Source of the DNA: Flammulina velutipes
Lineage: Eukaryota; Basidiomycota; Agaricomycetes; Agaricales; Physalacriaceae
Assembly: GCA_011800155.1 (NCBI GenBank)
Contig: CM022370.1
Coordinates: 496,001 to 560,000, forward strand
Direction: 5' to 3'
Length of the DNA: 64,000 nt
Positions 11,394 through 22,503 of this stretch are shown piece after piece (the stretch's first letter is position 1; the number at the start of each line of letters is the position of its first letter). The notes under the pieces are model-generated. The model saw only the letters and a program-made list of their open reading frames with translations. It was not told the origin of the DNA and ran no database searches. A program made the translations under genes and the position numbers.

Positions 11394-13163
11394 CTACGAC
11401 ATGGCTACAAATGCATTGAAATTGTACGTTTCTGGCTGATGCGTGAATCTAAAATCAGAAGGGGAACACTCAGCCAATACAGAACTATCTACTTCACGCG
11501 TCATTTTCACGTCTATTCCAGTATCAACATGCAGTGGGGACGAGAGCTTAGTGACACCGGGTTGAATCTTGAATTTATATGCACGCTGCAATGTAACAAT
11601 TGCTGGCTCGGTAGCAAAGACGATAACCCAGAGAGTGTCATCAGTCTGAAGTGGAGACAGCATGTTAGGCGCAATATTCGATATAGATCTCGTTGACTCA
11701 CGACTTGCCAGTGCGTCGGTCTGTCGACGTTGTCGTTCGTCGCCAGCGCAGCTTTGGGATGCGGTCGAGCCCAGAGAAATATCTGGTTCCCTTCGACAGG
11801 TGGATATGCACCGTATTTGAACGCCCGCGTGAAATATGCATTAAGTTTGAGCCAAGCAATGTGAGGGTATCCGTCCACCCATGCCTGCGAGTTGGGTTGA
11901 GCGCCTTTTATAGGTCCGATGTAATGACTTTCGCCATAGTCTGAGGACAGAATGGTCAAAAAAGAGGAATTTGGAAGCGAGACATCATTACCATTCCAAG
12001 ATATCACTTGGACGATGTCAATGTAATCACGCATAGCAATGAGCTGTTCCCATCGGCGAGCAAAGAGCCAATCGTCGCCTCGATAGATCCACTGGGATGT
12101 TGGGTCGGAGAATCAAAGCGATAAGAGGAACGGGACGAACATTCTTGTTCCAGGTTTCAGGTCCATAGTGCTGTAAACGTCTAATCAACAGTTACATTGA
12201 CTATTAATATACACGTACCGTGAAGAACCAAGGGGAAACTGCCGCCATAAACGATCGTGCATTTAGGTGGCGGAGGTGATGATTGTCAGAGTCAAGCCTT
12301 GTAAATTCAATCTTGCTCCGAGGAGAGTCAACTGTCAATTGAAGTGGCCAACCCCCATTCCACTAAGTGAAATGTAAGTGACCCGCAAGGACTCCGAAGG
12401 AGGATGTACGTACATTAAATGCCCCGTTCATACAACGCATCCTTGGATACATGGCTGGATCCAGAAAAAAGGACGGAATAAAATGAATCTGAATGGGTTA
12501 TTAGTACCTTTGTGAGACTGACCAGTTACTAGTCACCGGAACTATCTTCTCCAGGCTCCGTTTGACAAGACACCAACCGTCGTCGCAAGACTTTTGGCCA
12601 AACTTGTGCTGCTCTCCGGAGAACGTGGAGACAACAACGCTGCCGTTGCATCGAAACATGTTCGGGTGGTGACCAAACGCCTCCATATATTCGACCAGGA
12701 CCTGGGCGTCCCCGGTCTTTCCTCCTGGTATTGAGCTAACAGGCGTCGGTGAGTCGGAAGAGATTTCCTGGAGAAACCGCGTCGGAAGGCGTACTGCATG
12801 TCGAAGCTCAGGAAGACTCGAAATGTCCTTCTAGCTTTGGCCAACGCAGAGAAGCAATCCGCAACGCGGTCTCTCTGCCAAGATTCGCAACCGACGTTAA
12901 GAGCAAAGCCGTCTCTGGGGAGAATCTAATTAGCTATTAGTAATTGTGAAAATATGAACTTACAGATCGTTGTCGCTGGCTAGGCATATGTCTTCAATCC
13001 AGTCGTCTTCGGTATACGGCTACCACGATACGCTTAGGCCTATTCTATTGGAGAAAGATAGCACAAACATATGTATTTCCGACCATAAAGCTATAATGAT
13101 CGCATTAGTCTCATCAAAAGGAGTATGAGTGGGCGCGCACTGTGCGAAGACGGATTTTATCAT
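11394..13163 (-). CDS. Glycoside hydrolase family 71 (alpha-1,3-glucanase)
   Basis: Splicing on the minus strand gives MIKSVFAHFMVGNTYPYTED, then DWIEDICLASDNDLDGFALN, and later YIDIVQVISWN joined to DYGESHYIGPIKG, which are clear GH71 blocks. The C-terminal end (11394-11663) is beta-rich. GH71 enzymes cut alpha-1,3-glucan of fungal walls and act in wall remodelling, lysis or sporulation. The first exon is short (13141-13163) and its intron removes an in-frame stop. No signal peptide is visible at this start, which is unusual for a wall enzyme. A missed upstream exon or an intracellular enzyme are both possible. It is divergent from the fumarate-reductase-like gene. Confidence 0.87.
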
Positions 13164-13238
13164 GATGGTTCGGGTGAGGGTGGCGTTTTAGCCCTTCAAC
13201 CTAGCTGTCGCGTCAAATTGATACCGTGCAGGTCACTG

Positions 13239-13248
13239 TATTTATATA
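13239..13248 (-). promoter_or_regulatory. TATA-like box upstream of the GH71 gene
   Basis: Read on the minus strand this is TATATAAATA, about 75 nt upstream of the proposed GH71 start codon at 13163. The position fits a fungal TATA element. It is the only such AT-rich core in this divergent promoter close to that start. Confidence 0.45.
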
Positions 13249-13527
13249 CGACGCCAAAGCTGGTGCTGCCTGTGATTTAAGATTTAGAATTTCAAACTCA
13301 AACCCATATTTTTCAGTGATCTGCAGGTCGTTGCGCTTGTCTTTACACCATGATTACCTTTCTATTCTTTCGCATCATACGCATCTTCAGACCGTTGTTT
13401 AGCTTTCCGAGTCCGTCTCATGGCACAAATTCTAGTACTCGTACTGGGTCTATCCTTGGCTAGACCTGCCGCGGCGCCTAGGCGCCATCGCATTTTATAC
13501 TTAAGAAGGACCGGCGTCAAATGTCTC

Positions 13528-15254
13528 ATGGACTATCTCATAAAGCGAAGGCACCTGCTTTCGTTCCTCATCCTCATCATATCTCTTATAACTTTCCTCT
13601 TGAAGCGACAAGCAACGATGGCTACATCTCGCGTTATCGTCGTGGGCGGCGGATTAGCTGGCCTCAGCGCAGCTCATACCGTGCTGGATAACGGGTCTAA
13701 CGTCTTACTGCTTGATAAGAAGGCATCGTGCGTATGTCATTCGAAGTAATGATTTAAGCTCTAATCCTGTTCAGACTCGGAGGAAACTCAGTGAAGGCCA
13801 GCTCCGGAATTAATGGTGCCGGAACTGAAGCGCAAACAGCCCATGGCATACAAGACACTGTTGAATCATTGTAAATCTGTTAGCCTCTTCATTTACCAGA
13901 CCTAGCTAATCGTTCCTCTAGCATCAACGACACGACGAAGTCGGCAGGCTCTTTAGCCAGACCACAACTGATCAATGCTCTCACCTCCAACTCTGCCGCA
14001 TCCCTCGCTTGGCTGACGTCTAAATTCGGGATTGACCTCTCAGAAGTCGCACGACTTGGCGGCCATTCTATCCCACGTACTCATCGAGGCAAAGGAGGTC
14101 CTCCTGGTTGGGCCATCACATCGGCACTCTTCAAGAAGCTGGACACAGAACCTAACGCGACTGTCATCAAATCCGCCAAGGTCGTCAAACTACTGGAAGA
14201 GTCAGGCAAGGTCGTCGGTGTGGAATACGAATCTGAAGGAGCCACCAAGCGGGCGGATGGCCCAGTTATCATTGCTACAGGGTAACTATCCAATTCATCT
14301 GTCCTGTAAAATCCTCCGAGTTCTGACTATGATTTAGTGGTTACGCGGCGGACTTTTCATCCTCTGGTTATCTCTCGCAGTATCGCCCGGACCTTCTCAC
14401 ACTACCTACGACCAACGGGGATCACGCCACTGGTGACGGGCACCGACTCGCCACTTCGCTTTCTACACCCGCAGGTCTTTGCGACATGGACCAGATCCAG
14501 GTTCACCCCACTGGCTTCGTCGACCCAACTGATCCAGATGCGAAGACAAAGTTCCTTGCCGCTGAAGCGCTGCGTGGTGTCGGTGGAATCCTTGTCGACG
14601 CCAAAGGCGAGCGGTTTGTGGACGAATTCGAGAGGCGTGACGTGGTAACGGCGAAAATGCAAGAGCTGATCGATGCTGGCAGGGGCCCTATAAGGCTGAT
14701 ACTGAATAAGAGTGCCGGGGAAGAGCTGAAGGTGCATGTGGACTTCTACGTGTCCAAGGGGCTCATGACGAGGTGTGGCAGCGTCAAAGAGTTGGCGTGG
14801 GATATAAGCGTGGACGAAGACGCCCTGGTTAAGACGTTTGAAGCGCACGCACGATATGCGAGGCAAGAAGAAGCAGACCCCTTTGGAAAGAGTTCGTTCG
14901 TCTTTCTATTGTTTAACATGGACTGACTATGTTTTCAGCATATTTCCACAATCCTATATTTGCACCGGATGAGCCAGTCCTTGTTGCTACTATGACACCT
15001 GTTGTGCATTATGTTCGTAGTGTGTCTTCCTTAACCTTTCTTATGCTCACTCTATCGTCTAGACAATGGGTGGTATACAAGTCGACGGTGAGGGTCATGT
15101 TTTGACCGTTGATGGTGATATTGTGGCGGGCCTGTATGCTGCAGGAGAAGCAATTGGTGGTGTTCATGGTGTGAACCGATTGGGTGGATCTTCTCTCTTG
15201 GAGGCAGTTGTGTTTGGAAGGCTAGCTGGATCGGCGGCAGTGAAAAACAAGTAA
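13528..15254 (+). CDS. Fumarate reductase-like FAD flavoprotein (Osm1/Frd1 type)
   Basis: The N-terminus has a strongly hydrophobic segment ([16 protein letters not shown]) just before [18 protein letters not shown], the FAD-binding Rossmann motif. Further conserved blocks are [54 protein letters not shown] and [18 protein letters not shown]. The enzyme reduces fumarate to succinate and re-oxidises reduced flavin or NADH, supporting redox balance and ER/mitochondrial oxidative folding under low oxygen. Four or more short introns are present. The ATG at 13528 keeps the membrane/targeting segment. An in-frame ATG at 13420 would add 36 residues, and one at 13618 would remove the hydrophobic segment. 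Confidence 0.9.
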
Positions 15255-15318
15255 ATACGGCATAAGGTAATTACAGGTATGTAGTTGTGTGTACAGATGT
15301 AACAATAGTTGTAATTTT

Positions 15319-16348
15319 TTACGATGTTAATTTTGCGAGTTCCAATGGATCCATAGTGTAGCTTTCTGTGTCTTCAGAGGGAAACGTCCTGTCGCGGATG
15401 GCCCTCGCATAACTGTCGACAGCAACGTCGCGATGAGTCTTGATATCAGCGAAACGCCGAACGAATTTGGCTTTGTGACCAGACCAAGTACCCATTACGT
15501 CGTCCCAGACGAGGACCTGCAGATGATGAGAACGCGAAGAAGGACGTAGTAGATATCTTACCTGTCCACTTGTCCAAGGCCCCGCGCCAATGCCGATGGT
15601 GGGAATAGTGAGTTTCTCGGTCACATGTCTTCCGACTTCCTTTGGCACCCCTTCCACTAAAATGGAAAATGCACCAGCATCTTGCAATGAAAGCGCATCA
15701 TTCAATACTCGCTTTGCGCTATCGGCATCTCTTCCTTGTACTCTGTACCCCGACGTGGCAAGGTGCCTTTGCGGAAGGAGACCCACATGTCCCATTACCG
15801 GGATTCCGGCCTGTGTTATTCGTCGGACGATGTGGGCGATGTCTTGGCCTCCCTCGAGCTTGACGGCCTCGACACGACCTTCACGAACGAGCCGCACGGC
15901 GTTCCCGACAGCCTCATCGACCGAGGTATGGAACGATCCGAATGGCATGTCGGCGATGAGGAGAGGGTGCATAGTCCCGCGTGCAACGGCCTGAGTATGA
16001 TGAATCATCTCGGACAGCGTGAGCTGGGTAGTCGACGCGTAACCGAGACAGACTTGGGCCAGAGAGTCGCCAACAAGAGTGATGTCTATGAGAGGGTTGG
16101 ATGAGCAAGCGAGTCCCGTCGGATAGTCATAAGCAGTGAGCATCGTTATTGGAGTTCCGGCACCCTTCAACGTCTGTAGTGTTTGAGGTGTGACCTTTTT
16201 ACGAGGGCAGTCTTTCACGTAGGTCAGTCAACATGGCGCGATGGCGAGTGAGTGACTCACGTCGTAAAGACTCATCTTCCTTTTGTGGTCGGACGCTCAT
16301 GTATCGGCGTGGGGCGATCGTTGTCGTTAATCGAGATAGGCGGAACAT
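15319..16348 (-). CDS. panB: 3-methyl-2-oxobutanoate (ketopantoate) hydroxymethyltransferase
   Basis: Catalyses the first committed step of pantothenate (vitamin B5/CoA) synthesis, adding a hydroxymethyl group from methylene-tetrahydrofolate to 2-oxoisovalerate. Family blocks seen in order are ITMLTAYDYPTGLA, LVGDSLAQVCLGY, LLIADMPFGSFH, VEAVKLEGG, PVMGHVGLLPQ and IPTIGIGAGPWTSGQ joined to VLVWDDVMG. Two introns fit: one after the first exon (donor GTGAGT near 16259) and one near 15520-15562. Starting at 16348 gives MFRLSRLTTTIAPRRYMS, a basic, Ser/Thr-rich leader typical of mitochondrial import, so that ATG was chosen. The gene is convergent with the fumarate-reductase-like gene. Confidence 0.93.
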
Positions 16349-16625
16349 CGTAGATGGATGGCAGATTAAAGGAAAGATTTAAACAAAGGACTCCGGTATA
16401 TCAGCTCATCGTCAAGAATAAAGTAAAGCCAGAGAATTAACATTTCCAATTCGGCCTTCCGGGAGCTCGTGCCGCTGCCGTAATGCCGATCACTGTGAGC
16501 ACGTGATGTGAATAAGGTCTGTGCTCCGCTCGATTTGGAATTGTTTACGATTCCAACTTGGTTTTAAACCCAGACCACCATTGTCGTGTTGCCTCGCCCT
16601 ATCTTCTTCTTCGACCATCACTATC

Positions 16626-17633
16626 ATGGTAAGCTTTCTTTCAGCGTGGCATTACTCAAGTTACTGAACTCAGTGGCCAAAGTCTGTCTCCCCCGCTGCC
16701 ATGCGTCGCCTGATGCGCGAAATATCAGACCTCAAGAAATCTCCCCCAGAGGGCATTCGCATCCAAACAAGCGATGATGATATGCTGGACGTTCTCGGAA
16801 TCATTCAAGGACCTGGTGAGCGATATCATAGTTTCCCAAGGCGCGGTACTCACATCACGTCCTCCAGAGGGCACGCCTTACGCAGGGGGATATTTCAATG
16901 TCAGGTTCGTCTTCACCGAAGAGTTTCCCGCTGCTCCTCCAAAATGTATGTTTACCTTGCCTCTCACCCGTTGCGCGCGATTAACTAGCAGATCCACCAT
17001 ACAGGCCGTTTCACCACCAAGATCTTCCACCCAAACGTCTCTGCCCAAGGCGAAATTTGTGTCAACACGTTGAAGAAGGACTGGAAATCAACATACGGCA
17101 TCGCGCACATACTGGTCACTGTTAAATGCCTCCTCATCTACCCCAATCCAGAATCGGCCTTGGACGAAGAAGCAGGGAAGCTGTTACTTGAGAACTACCA
17201 GAGCTACTGCGACCGGGCAAAGCTCATCACTAGTGTTCACGCCACCCCTCGCACACGGCCAGCCGAATTCGACGAACCCAAGGAGTCTTCGACGTCTGAC
17301 GAAGTCCCCTCCGCACCATCCTCTAAGCCACCGAGTGTGTCAGTACCTCCGGTACCCACTTTATCCGTGGCTCGCAAATCTTCAACTCCCTCACCTACCA
17401 CTCAACCACGGCCTCTAGGATCAGCGCCATCGAACGTGTCCACTGGCAAGGAAGGCCTGTCTGTGGTGAACAAGGAACGTCATACATCTCCATCCCCTCT
17501 CGGCACAGCGGACGCGAATGTCGCAGCGAAGAGTGCAGTCGTTCCGCCTTCTCCTGCGGCTAAGGCGGTCAAACGAGCTGCGACTGCCACTGCGGGCGCA
17601 GAGAAACGGAAGAAGGCGCTGAGGAGATTGTGA
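16626..17633 (+). CDS. Ubiquitin-conjugating enzyme E2, UBE2S type
   Basis: A one-codon first exon (ATG at 16626) followed by an intron ending at 16673 gives [20 protein letters not shown]. The UBC fold follows: [45 protein letters not shown] and [12 protein letters not shown], which holds the catalytic Cys. [20 protein letters not shown] then matches the E2S-specific region. UBE2S extends K11-linked ubiquitin chains with the APC/C in mitosis. The tail (about 17240-17633) is Ser/Pro-rich and ends in a basic [10 protein letters not shown], as in UBE2S, whose C-terminal Leu-Arg tail docks to the APC/C. That likeness of the last residues (RRL) is suggestive only. Confidence 0.9.
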
Positions 17634-17916
17634 CGGCCCACAGACATTTATTGGAACACTTGATCTTTCATCATCTTTCTCTGCTATTGTTGATTTGTTT
17701 TAGTAATACTATTTTTTTTCTCTATGTAAACATGCTGGATGACCGAAGGAATGATTATCACTTCGTCTTTGTCGGGCGACTCGTGAGTTTACTCAACCAT
17801 CTCGATGGATCCAGGTCTCTACAGTGACAGTCTTTATTGAATCCACGTGGCCGAGACCGTTCACAATGTTCTGCTCGTAACCACCACTTGCTCTGCCACT
17901 TGAATACGACTACACT

Positions 17917-18889
17917 ATGGTGAAAATACTCTCTCGTTTTGCAAAGTCATTCTTTGCTGTAATTGCGGCCCTCGTAAGCTCGGAGCCCTATCCATCTCCT
18001 GGCTGTTCATCCCTACTATAGCTCATCGTGTCTATGGTCGCTTTCTTTCATCCACCCACACGCTCCTACATCGATCCTTGGACAGGAGAGTTCTTCGGAG
18101 AAGGAGGCGTTGAGGGCATGTTACACCGCCAGACATCGCCCACCACGCCAAGTTGGCTGGGAAGTACGAGTCCGGAGGGTCATGTCATTATGCCCAAGCT
18201 GGGGAACGCAACCGCCAAGTATGTTATGACATCTCCCACTACCTTGAGCGTTGCTGACCAGGGTTTTAGAGCCACCCTAGGTCGAGCTACCTGGAAATTA
18301 TTGTACGTTGGCCCACGCGAATCTGGAAGACATGCATTAACTTTGGGTCGATGTCCAGACACACCATTACGCTTAGATACCCCGAGGTTCTGTTCTATGC
18401 TGTGGCCGCGAGATCTCTATCTGACGCTACTGCTGCAGACACCCACCATGGACGAACGTGATGCGTTGAACTCATACTTCCACCTACTTTCAAGACTATA
18501 CCCCTGCGGAGAATGTGCTACGGAATTTCAAGCATTATTGAAAAGGTTCCCTCCACAAGTTCGTACTCGACATCTTTATTCGAGTGCTATTCTCATTTGA
18601 AGCATAGACATCGTCACGTAGAGCCGCGTCGCTCTGGTACGCGGTCGGTTTCATCTTATAAAAGAATCTTAACCTTGTCTCTAGGTTATGTGCGGTGCAC
18701 AATCAAGTCAACGAACGCTTGAAAAAGCCTCAATTCGATTGCGCACATTTAGATGCTGAATACGATTGTGGATGTGGCGATGAGCCAATCGGAGGCCCCA
18801 AGAAGCAGGCGCCAGATGATATGGAACGTGAAATTGTTCCCAACCAGGACGAACTCACAGGTGTGGACATGATAAAAGGCGGGAGATGA
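17917..18889 (+). CDS. FAD-linked sulfhydryl oxidase, Erv2-like
   Basis: The first exon plus the start of the second gives a membrane anchor (FFAVIAALLIVSMVAFF), fitting an ER-lumen Erv2 type rather than mitochondrial Erv1. The Erv/ALR domain shows ATLGRATWKLLHTMTLRYPE, then YFHLLSRLYPCGECATEFQ with the CxxC active site, and LWLCAVHNQVNERLKKPQFDC. Such enzymes pass electrons from substrate thiols through FAD to oxygen and make disulfides for secreted proteins. The C-terminal part adds CGCGDEP and an acidic tail. At least four short introns are needed. It lies 280 bp after the E2 gene on the same strand. Confidence 0.9.
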
Positions 18890-19314
18890 TAACAAGTCAT
18901 TTCGTATCTTCCGTGCGTAACAGACTGCATAACTTATTATACTTTATTCAAAGAGCTCATAAACTATAATCCACCGATTTTGCAGAACCTTTGCTTTGGC
19001 CATGACGTCCGCCTTGAACCTGTGCAGCTTCTGTTCTCGGAGTGAGTTTGTGGACGCCAGCACTCTATCATACTGTGTTTCAATCGACGCGTCTTTATGG
19101 CACGCACTTCACCGAACACCTCAGGCGCTTGGACAACTAAATCTGTAGAAAATGGATTCTAGTTTTTCTCTTTTTGCAGAAGTGTTCTGGCTTCAGCACT
19201 CAAGTGCTGGAGGTAAGTACTTCTGTGGCGCAAAGTTATTACATAATAATCAACGCCATCAAATCAACGCCAAGCACGTAATTACGTCATAATTCCTTCG
19301 TTTAGCGCACCAGC
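18890..19314. other. Intergenic spacer between two plus-strand genes
   Basis: No protein-coding pattern or RNA gene is seen. It should hold the 3' end of the Erv2-like transcript and the promoter of the SR-rich gene. Confidence 0.5.
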
Positions 19315-20409
19315 ATGCCTCGGGGACGTTCCTCTAGTCCTACGCCGCGAGACTCCCGTCACGGACGGTCACTTAGTCCTGAACACAAGAGACGCAGACA
19401 TGATCGGTCTCGGTCAAACTCTCCTGGGCGTCGCCCTCGAGACGACACTTATGAACACCGGCGACCACACTCACATGAGCGCAGGCGTACCGAACGGTCA
19501 CATTCAAGAGGACGAGATAGATCAAGAGAAAGACGTCGGTCGCACCGTGACCGCTCACTCTCTGATTCCTCCGGACATTCGTCTCTAGAACGAGACAAAC
19601 ACAAAAGGAAACGGAGAACTAGCAGTGAACGAAGGGAACGCAAAGAGAGGAAAGCACGCAAAAAGGAGAAGCGGGAAAGAAAAGAAAAGGTATATCTCCA
19701 TTGGCTCTACGTCTTGGTTCTCGTGATGAATTATTGCCGTAGAAGAAGAAAGCAAGCGTATCACATTGGGGAAAATATGGCCTTATCTCTGAACTGGAGT
19801 ATGTTATTCCCTTCCCGCTCTCCCCATCTAACGTCTATGCGCGTAGTATGTTCACAAAAGGTCCCGAATTCCACACTTGGTTGGTGGAAGAGCGCAAGGT
19901 CAACCCGGAGACCATCTCCAAGGACCAGAGCAAGAAACAGTTTGCGCGCTTTATCGAGGATTTCAACACAGGTCAGGGTTTTATCCTCTTCTTCGTCTCT
20001 CCATCTCATGTTCCTGTTTTTAGCAACCCTCCCACATGAAAAATATTATGATATGGCGGCGCACGAACGTCGAATGTCTGCCATGCGCTCGGGAGAGTAC
20101 CTACCCCCCGCGAATGACTCGTATGACCCCGACGCGGATTTGAAAGCGATTGCCAGCGCACACAAGAAGAAGGGTAAAGAACCAGAGACCTATATGACGA
20201 AAGAACAGCTGATGGACTTGAGACGAGTCCAAAATGAGCGTGTTCAGGTATCTTGCTTTCGTCTGTTCCTATTGTCCTTGACCTGACACTTATTCTAGGC
20301 TGGAAAGATGAAACTTCTGGGCATGGATGTTAAGCAAAACATGGGTGTAAGAATGGATGGAAATGTGGTTTATATGGAGGATGATGGTGGAGGCGGTGGC
20401 GGATTTTGA
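19315..20409 (+). CDS. SR/RS-rich protein resembling style cell-cycle inhibitor 1 (SCI1) family
   Basis: The first exon codes a very basic Arg/Ser-rich half (MPRGRSSSPTPRDSRHGRS and similar), typical of splicing-associated nuclear proteins. The second half is the conserved domain: HWGKYGLISELDMFTKGPEF, then RKVNPETISKDQSKKQF, FIEDFNTATLPHEKYYDM and a long helical linker. The end is a Gly run after VVYMEDD. Four exons fit, with introns near 19690-19740, 19799-19847, 19972-20023 and 20249-20298. The KYG..SE..F..K..EF.TWL..E pattern with FIEDFNTATLPHEKYY is shared with plant SCI1-like nuclear proteins from memory. Its role in fungi is not known to me. Confidence 0.8.
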
Positions 20410-20606
20410 TATGGTCAGTTGAATGTATTTAAAATTAATGAATATGTATATGTAGGTACCCCACACGATGGCTCTATGAACAGTGGCGCACAAAGCTTTG
20501 GGTCGACGACTGCTCGTCCTGAGGTTGTCAATTTAATTCAGAACGTCAAGTGATACATTTGTTCAAGAAGCTGCTACAATACTGATACAGATAGTTCTAG
20601 AAGATA

Positions 20607-21164
20607 TTACAACGCGTTGTGAGCCTTGTGAGCCTGGAGGAATTCCTTTGCGTGCTGCTTAGCCTCTGCAGAGACGCGCGGGTCTAATAACAATCATGCT
20701 AAGCGTATTTCCTTAAATACAATTGCAGTACTCACTGTGAAGTGCTGCTTTGTAGCCCGCGAGGACGCGGACTTCGTGCTCATCGCGTTCAGCTTCAGAG
20801 GGTGCCTCAGTGGCAATACCTGCAGCCTCAAGGACTTCTCGAGCATGGTTTTTGGCGGCTTCAGAGGTATTATCGTTGTTGATCGTTGCTTTGTAGCCAC
20901 CTACAAATGGTTTGTGAGTGCCACGATCGACTCAAGCACACCTTTTACTCACCAAGGGAGCGGTTGGTGTGTTCGTCTTGAACATCCGTCATATCTTGCA
21001 GGCGATGAGCAGCATTCTCCTTAGCCTCGTCCGAGACGTTGTCGTTATGGAGAGCAGCTTTGAGCCCAGCGGCGACGTGAACGGGATCTTTGTGGGTGGC
21101 TGTAAACACTGATGAGATGGGAAATGAATGAAGAGGTGATTTCATATTCACTAGATGAGGACAT
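20607..21164 (-). CDS. Conidiation-specific protein 6 (Con-6) family protein
   Basis: The product contains three copies of the Con-6 motif: HKDPVHVAAGLKAALHNDNV with EAKENAAHRL, then GYKATINNDNTSEAAKNHAR, then GYKAALH with VSAEAKQHAKEFLQAH. Con-6 and its relatives are small, heat-stable, abundant proteins made during conidiation, stress or desiccation. Introns split the repeats (near 20694-20736, 20903-20952 and a first one near 21104-21147). The ATG at 21164 with an intron after MSSS was preferred over an internal start because it gives the motif in frame with good GT..AG borders. Confidence 0.85.
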
Positions 21165-21228
21165 TACAGAGGTGGTTGTATGGGTTATGATTGTTTACTG
21201 GGGAAACGCGGAATCGAAAACCTCGACC

Positions 21229-21236
21229 TTTATATA
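21229..21236 (-). promoter_or_regulatory. TATA box of the Con-6 gene
   Basis: Minus-strand TATATAAA lies 65 nt upstream of the start codon at 21164. Spacing and sequence fit a TATA element of a strongly induced gene. Confidence 0.5.
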
Positions 21237-21708
21237 ACGCGCACACGTGATGATACGCGTCAATGAGTGGAGAACACTGAGCAACCAATGACGGTACTAT
21301 GATTCATGCTTGGAGTCAATTGACTATACAATTAGGGCTCACACAGCCGATGATTTGTGATCCTAAACATTTAACAAAGGAGGTTGGGCTAGGCGCTACT
21401 ACACGTGCCAGCAAGCGGGAAGTGTAGAGGTATCTTCAGGTTATATCTGTCCTGGGAAGGCTGCATAACACATAAACCTATAAGCAGCGTAGGATTGTGG
21501 TTGGCAATTGCGAGAGAATGGTGGAAGAGAACATGTATTATCTTTTAAAGTGGGAAACATGTTGCTACTATTGTCAAGAGAGAAGGAGAAGGAAAGAAGG
21601 AAAAGGTGGGTCATCCGAAAGTCTCTTGCAGCTTCAAAATCTTTATCCGGCTCTGAATTCAATGCGATATCCACCATCCATCCCAGATCATCCGGGAGAA
21701 AACAAAAA
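21237..21708. other. Spacer with purine-rich tract next to the tRNA gene
   Basis: No gene pattern is seen. A purine-rich tract (GAGAAGGAGAAGGAAAGAAGG type) runs at about 21580-21610. This is the 3' flank of the minus-strand tRNA. Confidence 0.4.
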
Positions 21709-21788
21709 GGCACTACCAGGGATCGAACCTGGGTCGTGGGAAGAAGACAACATCAGAATCCCATGTGCTGCCGCTACACCATAGCGCC
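21709..21788 (-). tRNA. tRNA-Gln (anticodon CTG) with short intron
   Basis: Read on the minus strand, the acceptor arms GGCGCTA and TAGTGCC pair over seven positions. The T arm is CCAGG-TTCGATC-CCTGG, with the invariant TTCGA. The anticodon stem TGGGA/TCCCA encloses TTCTGA, placing CTG (plus-strand 21754-21756) at positions 34-36. About ten extra bases follow position 37, exactly where eukaryotic nuclear tRNA introns sit. The total of 80 nt leaves about 70 after removal. The loop sequence and the acceptor fit Gln. Confidence 0.92.
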
Positions 21789-21989
21789 TTGCTACGACAG
21801 GCAAACGAGTACTACTAGACAAGACTAGACGTCGCTTGAGGCTCACTGGTCTACCAATGAGAAGGCGTACCGGTGGAACGGCACCACATCGTGCGATTGC
21901 ATTTGGTGGTCCGCGCGAGACAAAATTGAATATCACTAGATAAATATACTTACGCTTACCCGTTCTGCTTATACCAAGGCGTCTATCCT

Positions 21990-22049
21990 TTCTGCCACGT
22001 GCACTATCACTATAGTTTATGCTTATCCCTTTTGCCACGTGCGCTATCC
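21990..22049 (-). repeat. Two copies of a GATAGYGCACGTGGC motif at the left edge of the island
   Basis: On the minus strand, GATAGTGCACGTGGCAGAA (21990-22008) and GATAGCGCACGTGGCAAAA (22030-22048) are near-copies, each with the CACGTG palindrome. The same core occurs as a 20-bp tandem array on the plus strand at 45606-45673, that is, in inverted orientation. Confidence 0.65.
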
Positions 22050-22503
22050 TTAGATGCATGTCTTTCGTGTCACTGTAAGTTATTTGTATACTGTCGGAGA
22101 AACGGCATCACCCTTATATGAACTCCACCATTATAATTACTTTATTAGTCTATCGGCATCCATTTAAGGCGGCAACAAGTGTTCCGGCCAGGCCGTGAAA
22201 CCATATGTTATTTTTAAGGTACAGGCACTGTTTATTAGTTATGTGGCGTACATTATTTGGATGAACTACGAGGTGACCATCTAGTGTACGATATCGCGAT
22301 AATGCGAGCTTCAGGAAGTGTAATAATATGTATCTAGACTGCGACCGAGTGAAAAGCATTCAGTCAGCGTTGTGTCCTTTGAAGAGGTGTCTGTGATGCG
22401 AGCAACCGTGCTGTTCGACAGGTCAGAAAGCGCGACGAGAGACCTTCGAACCAACCTATGTGCAAGACGTTACAATGTTATAGGTTGAGATCCTGAGGGT
22501 CAC

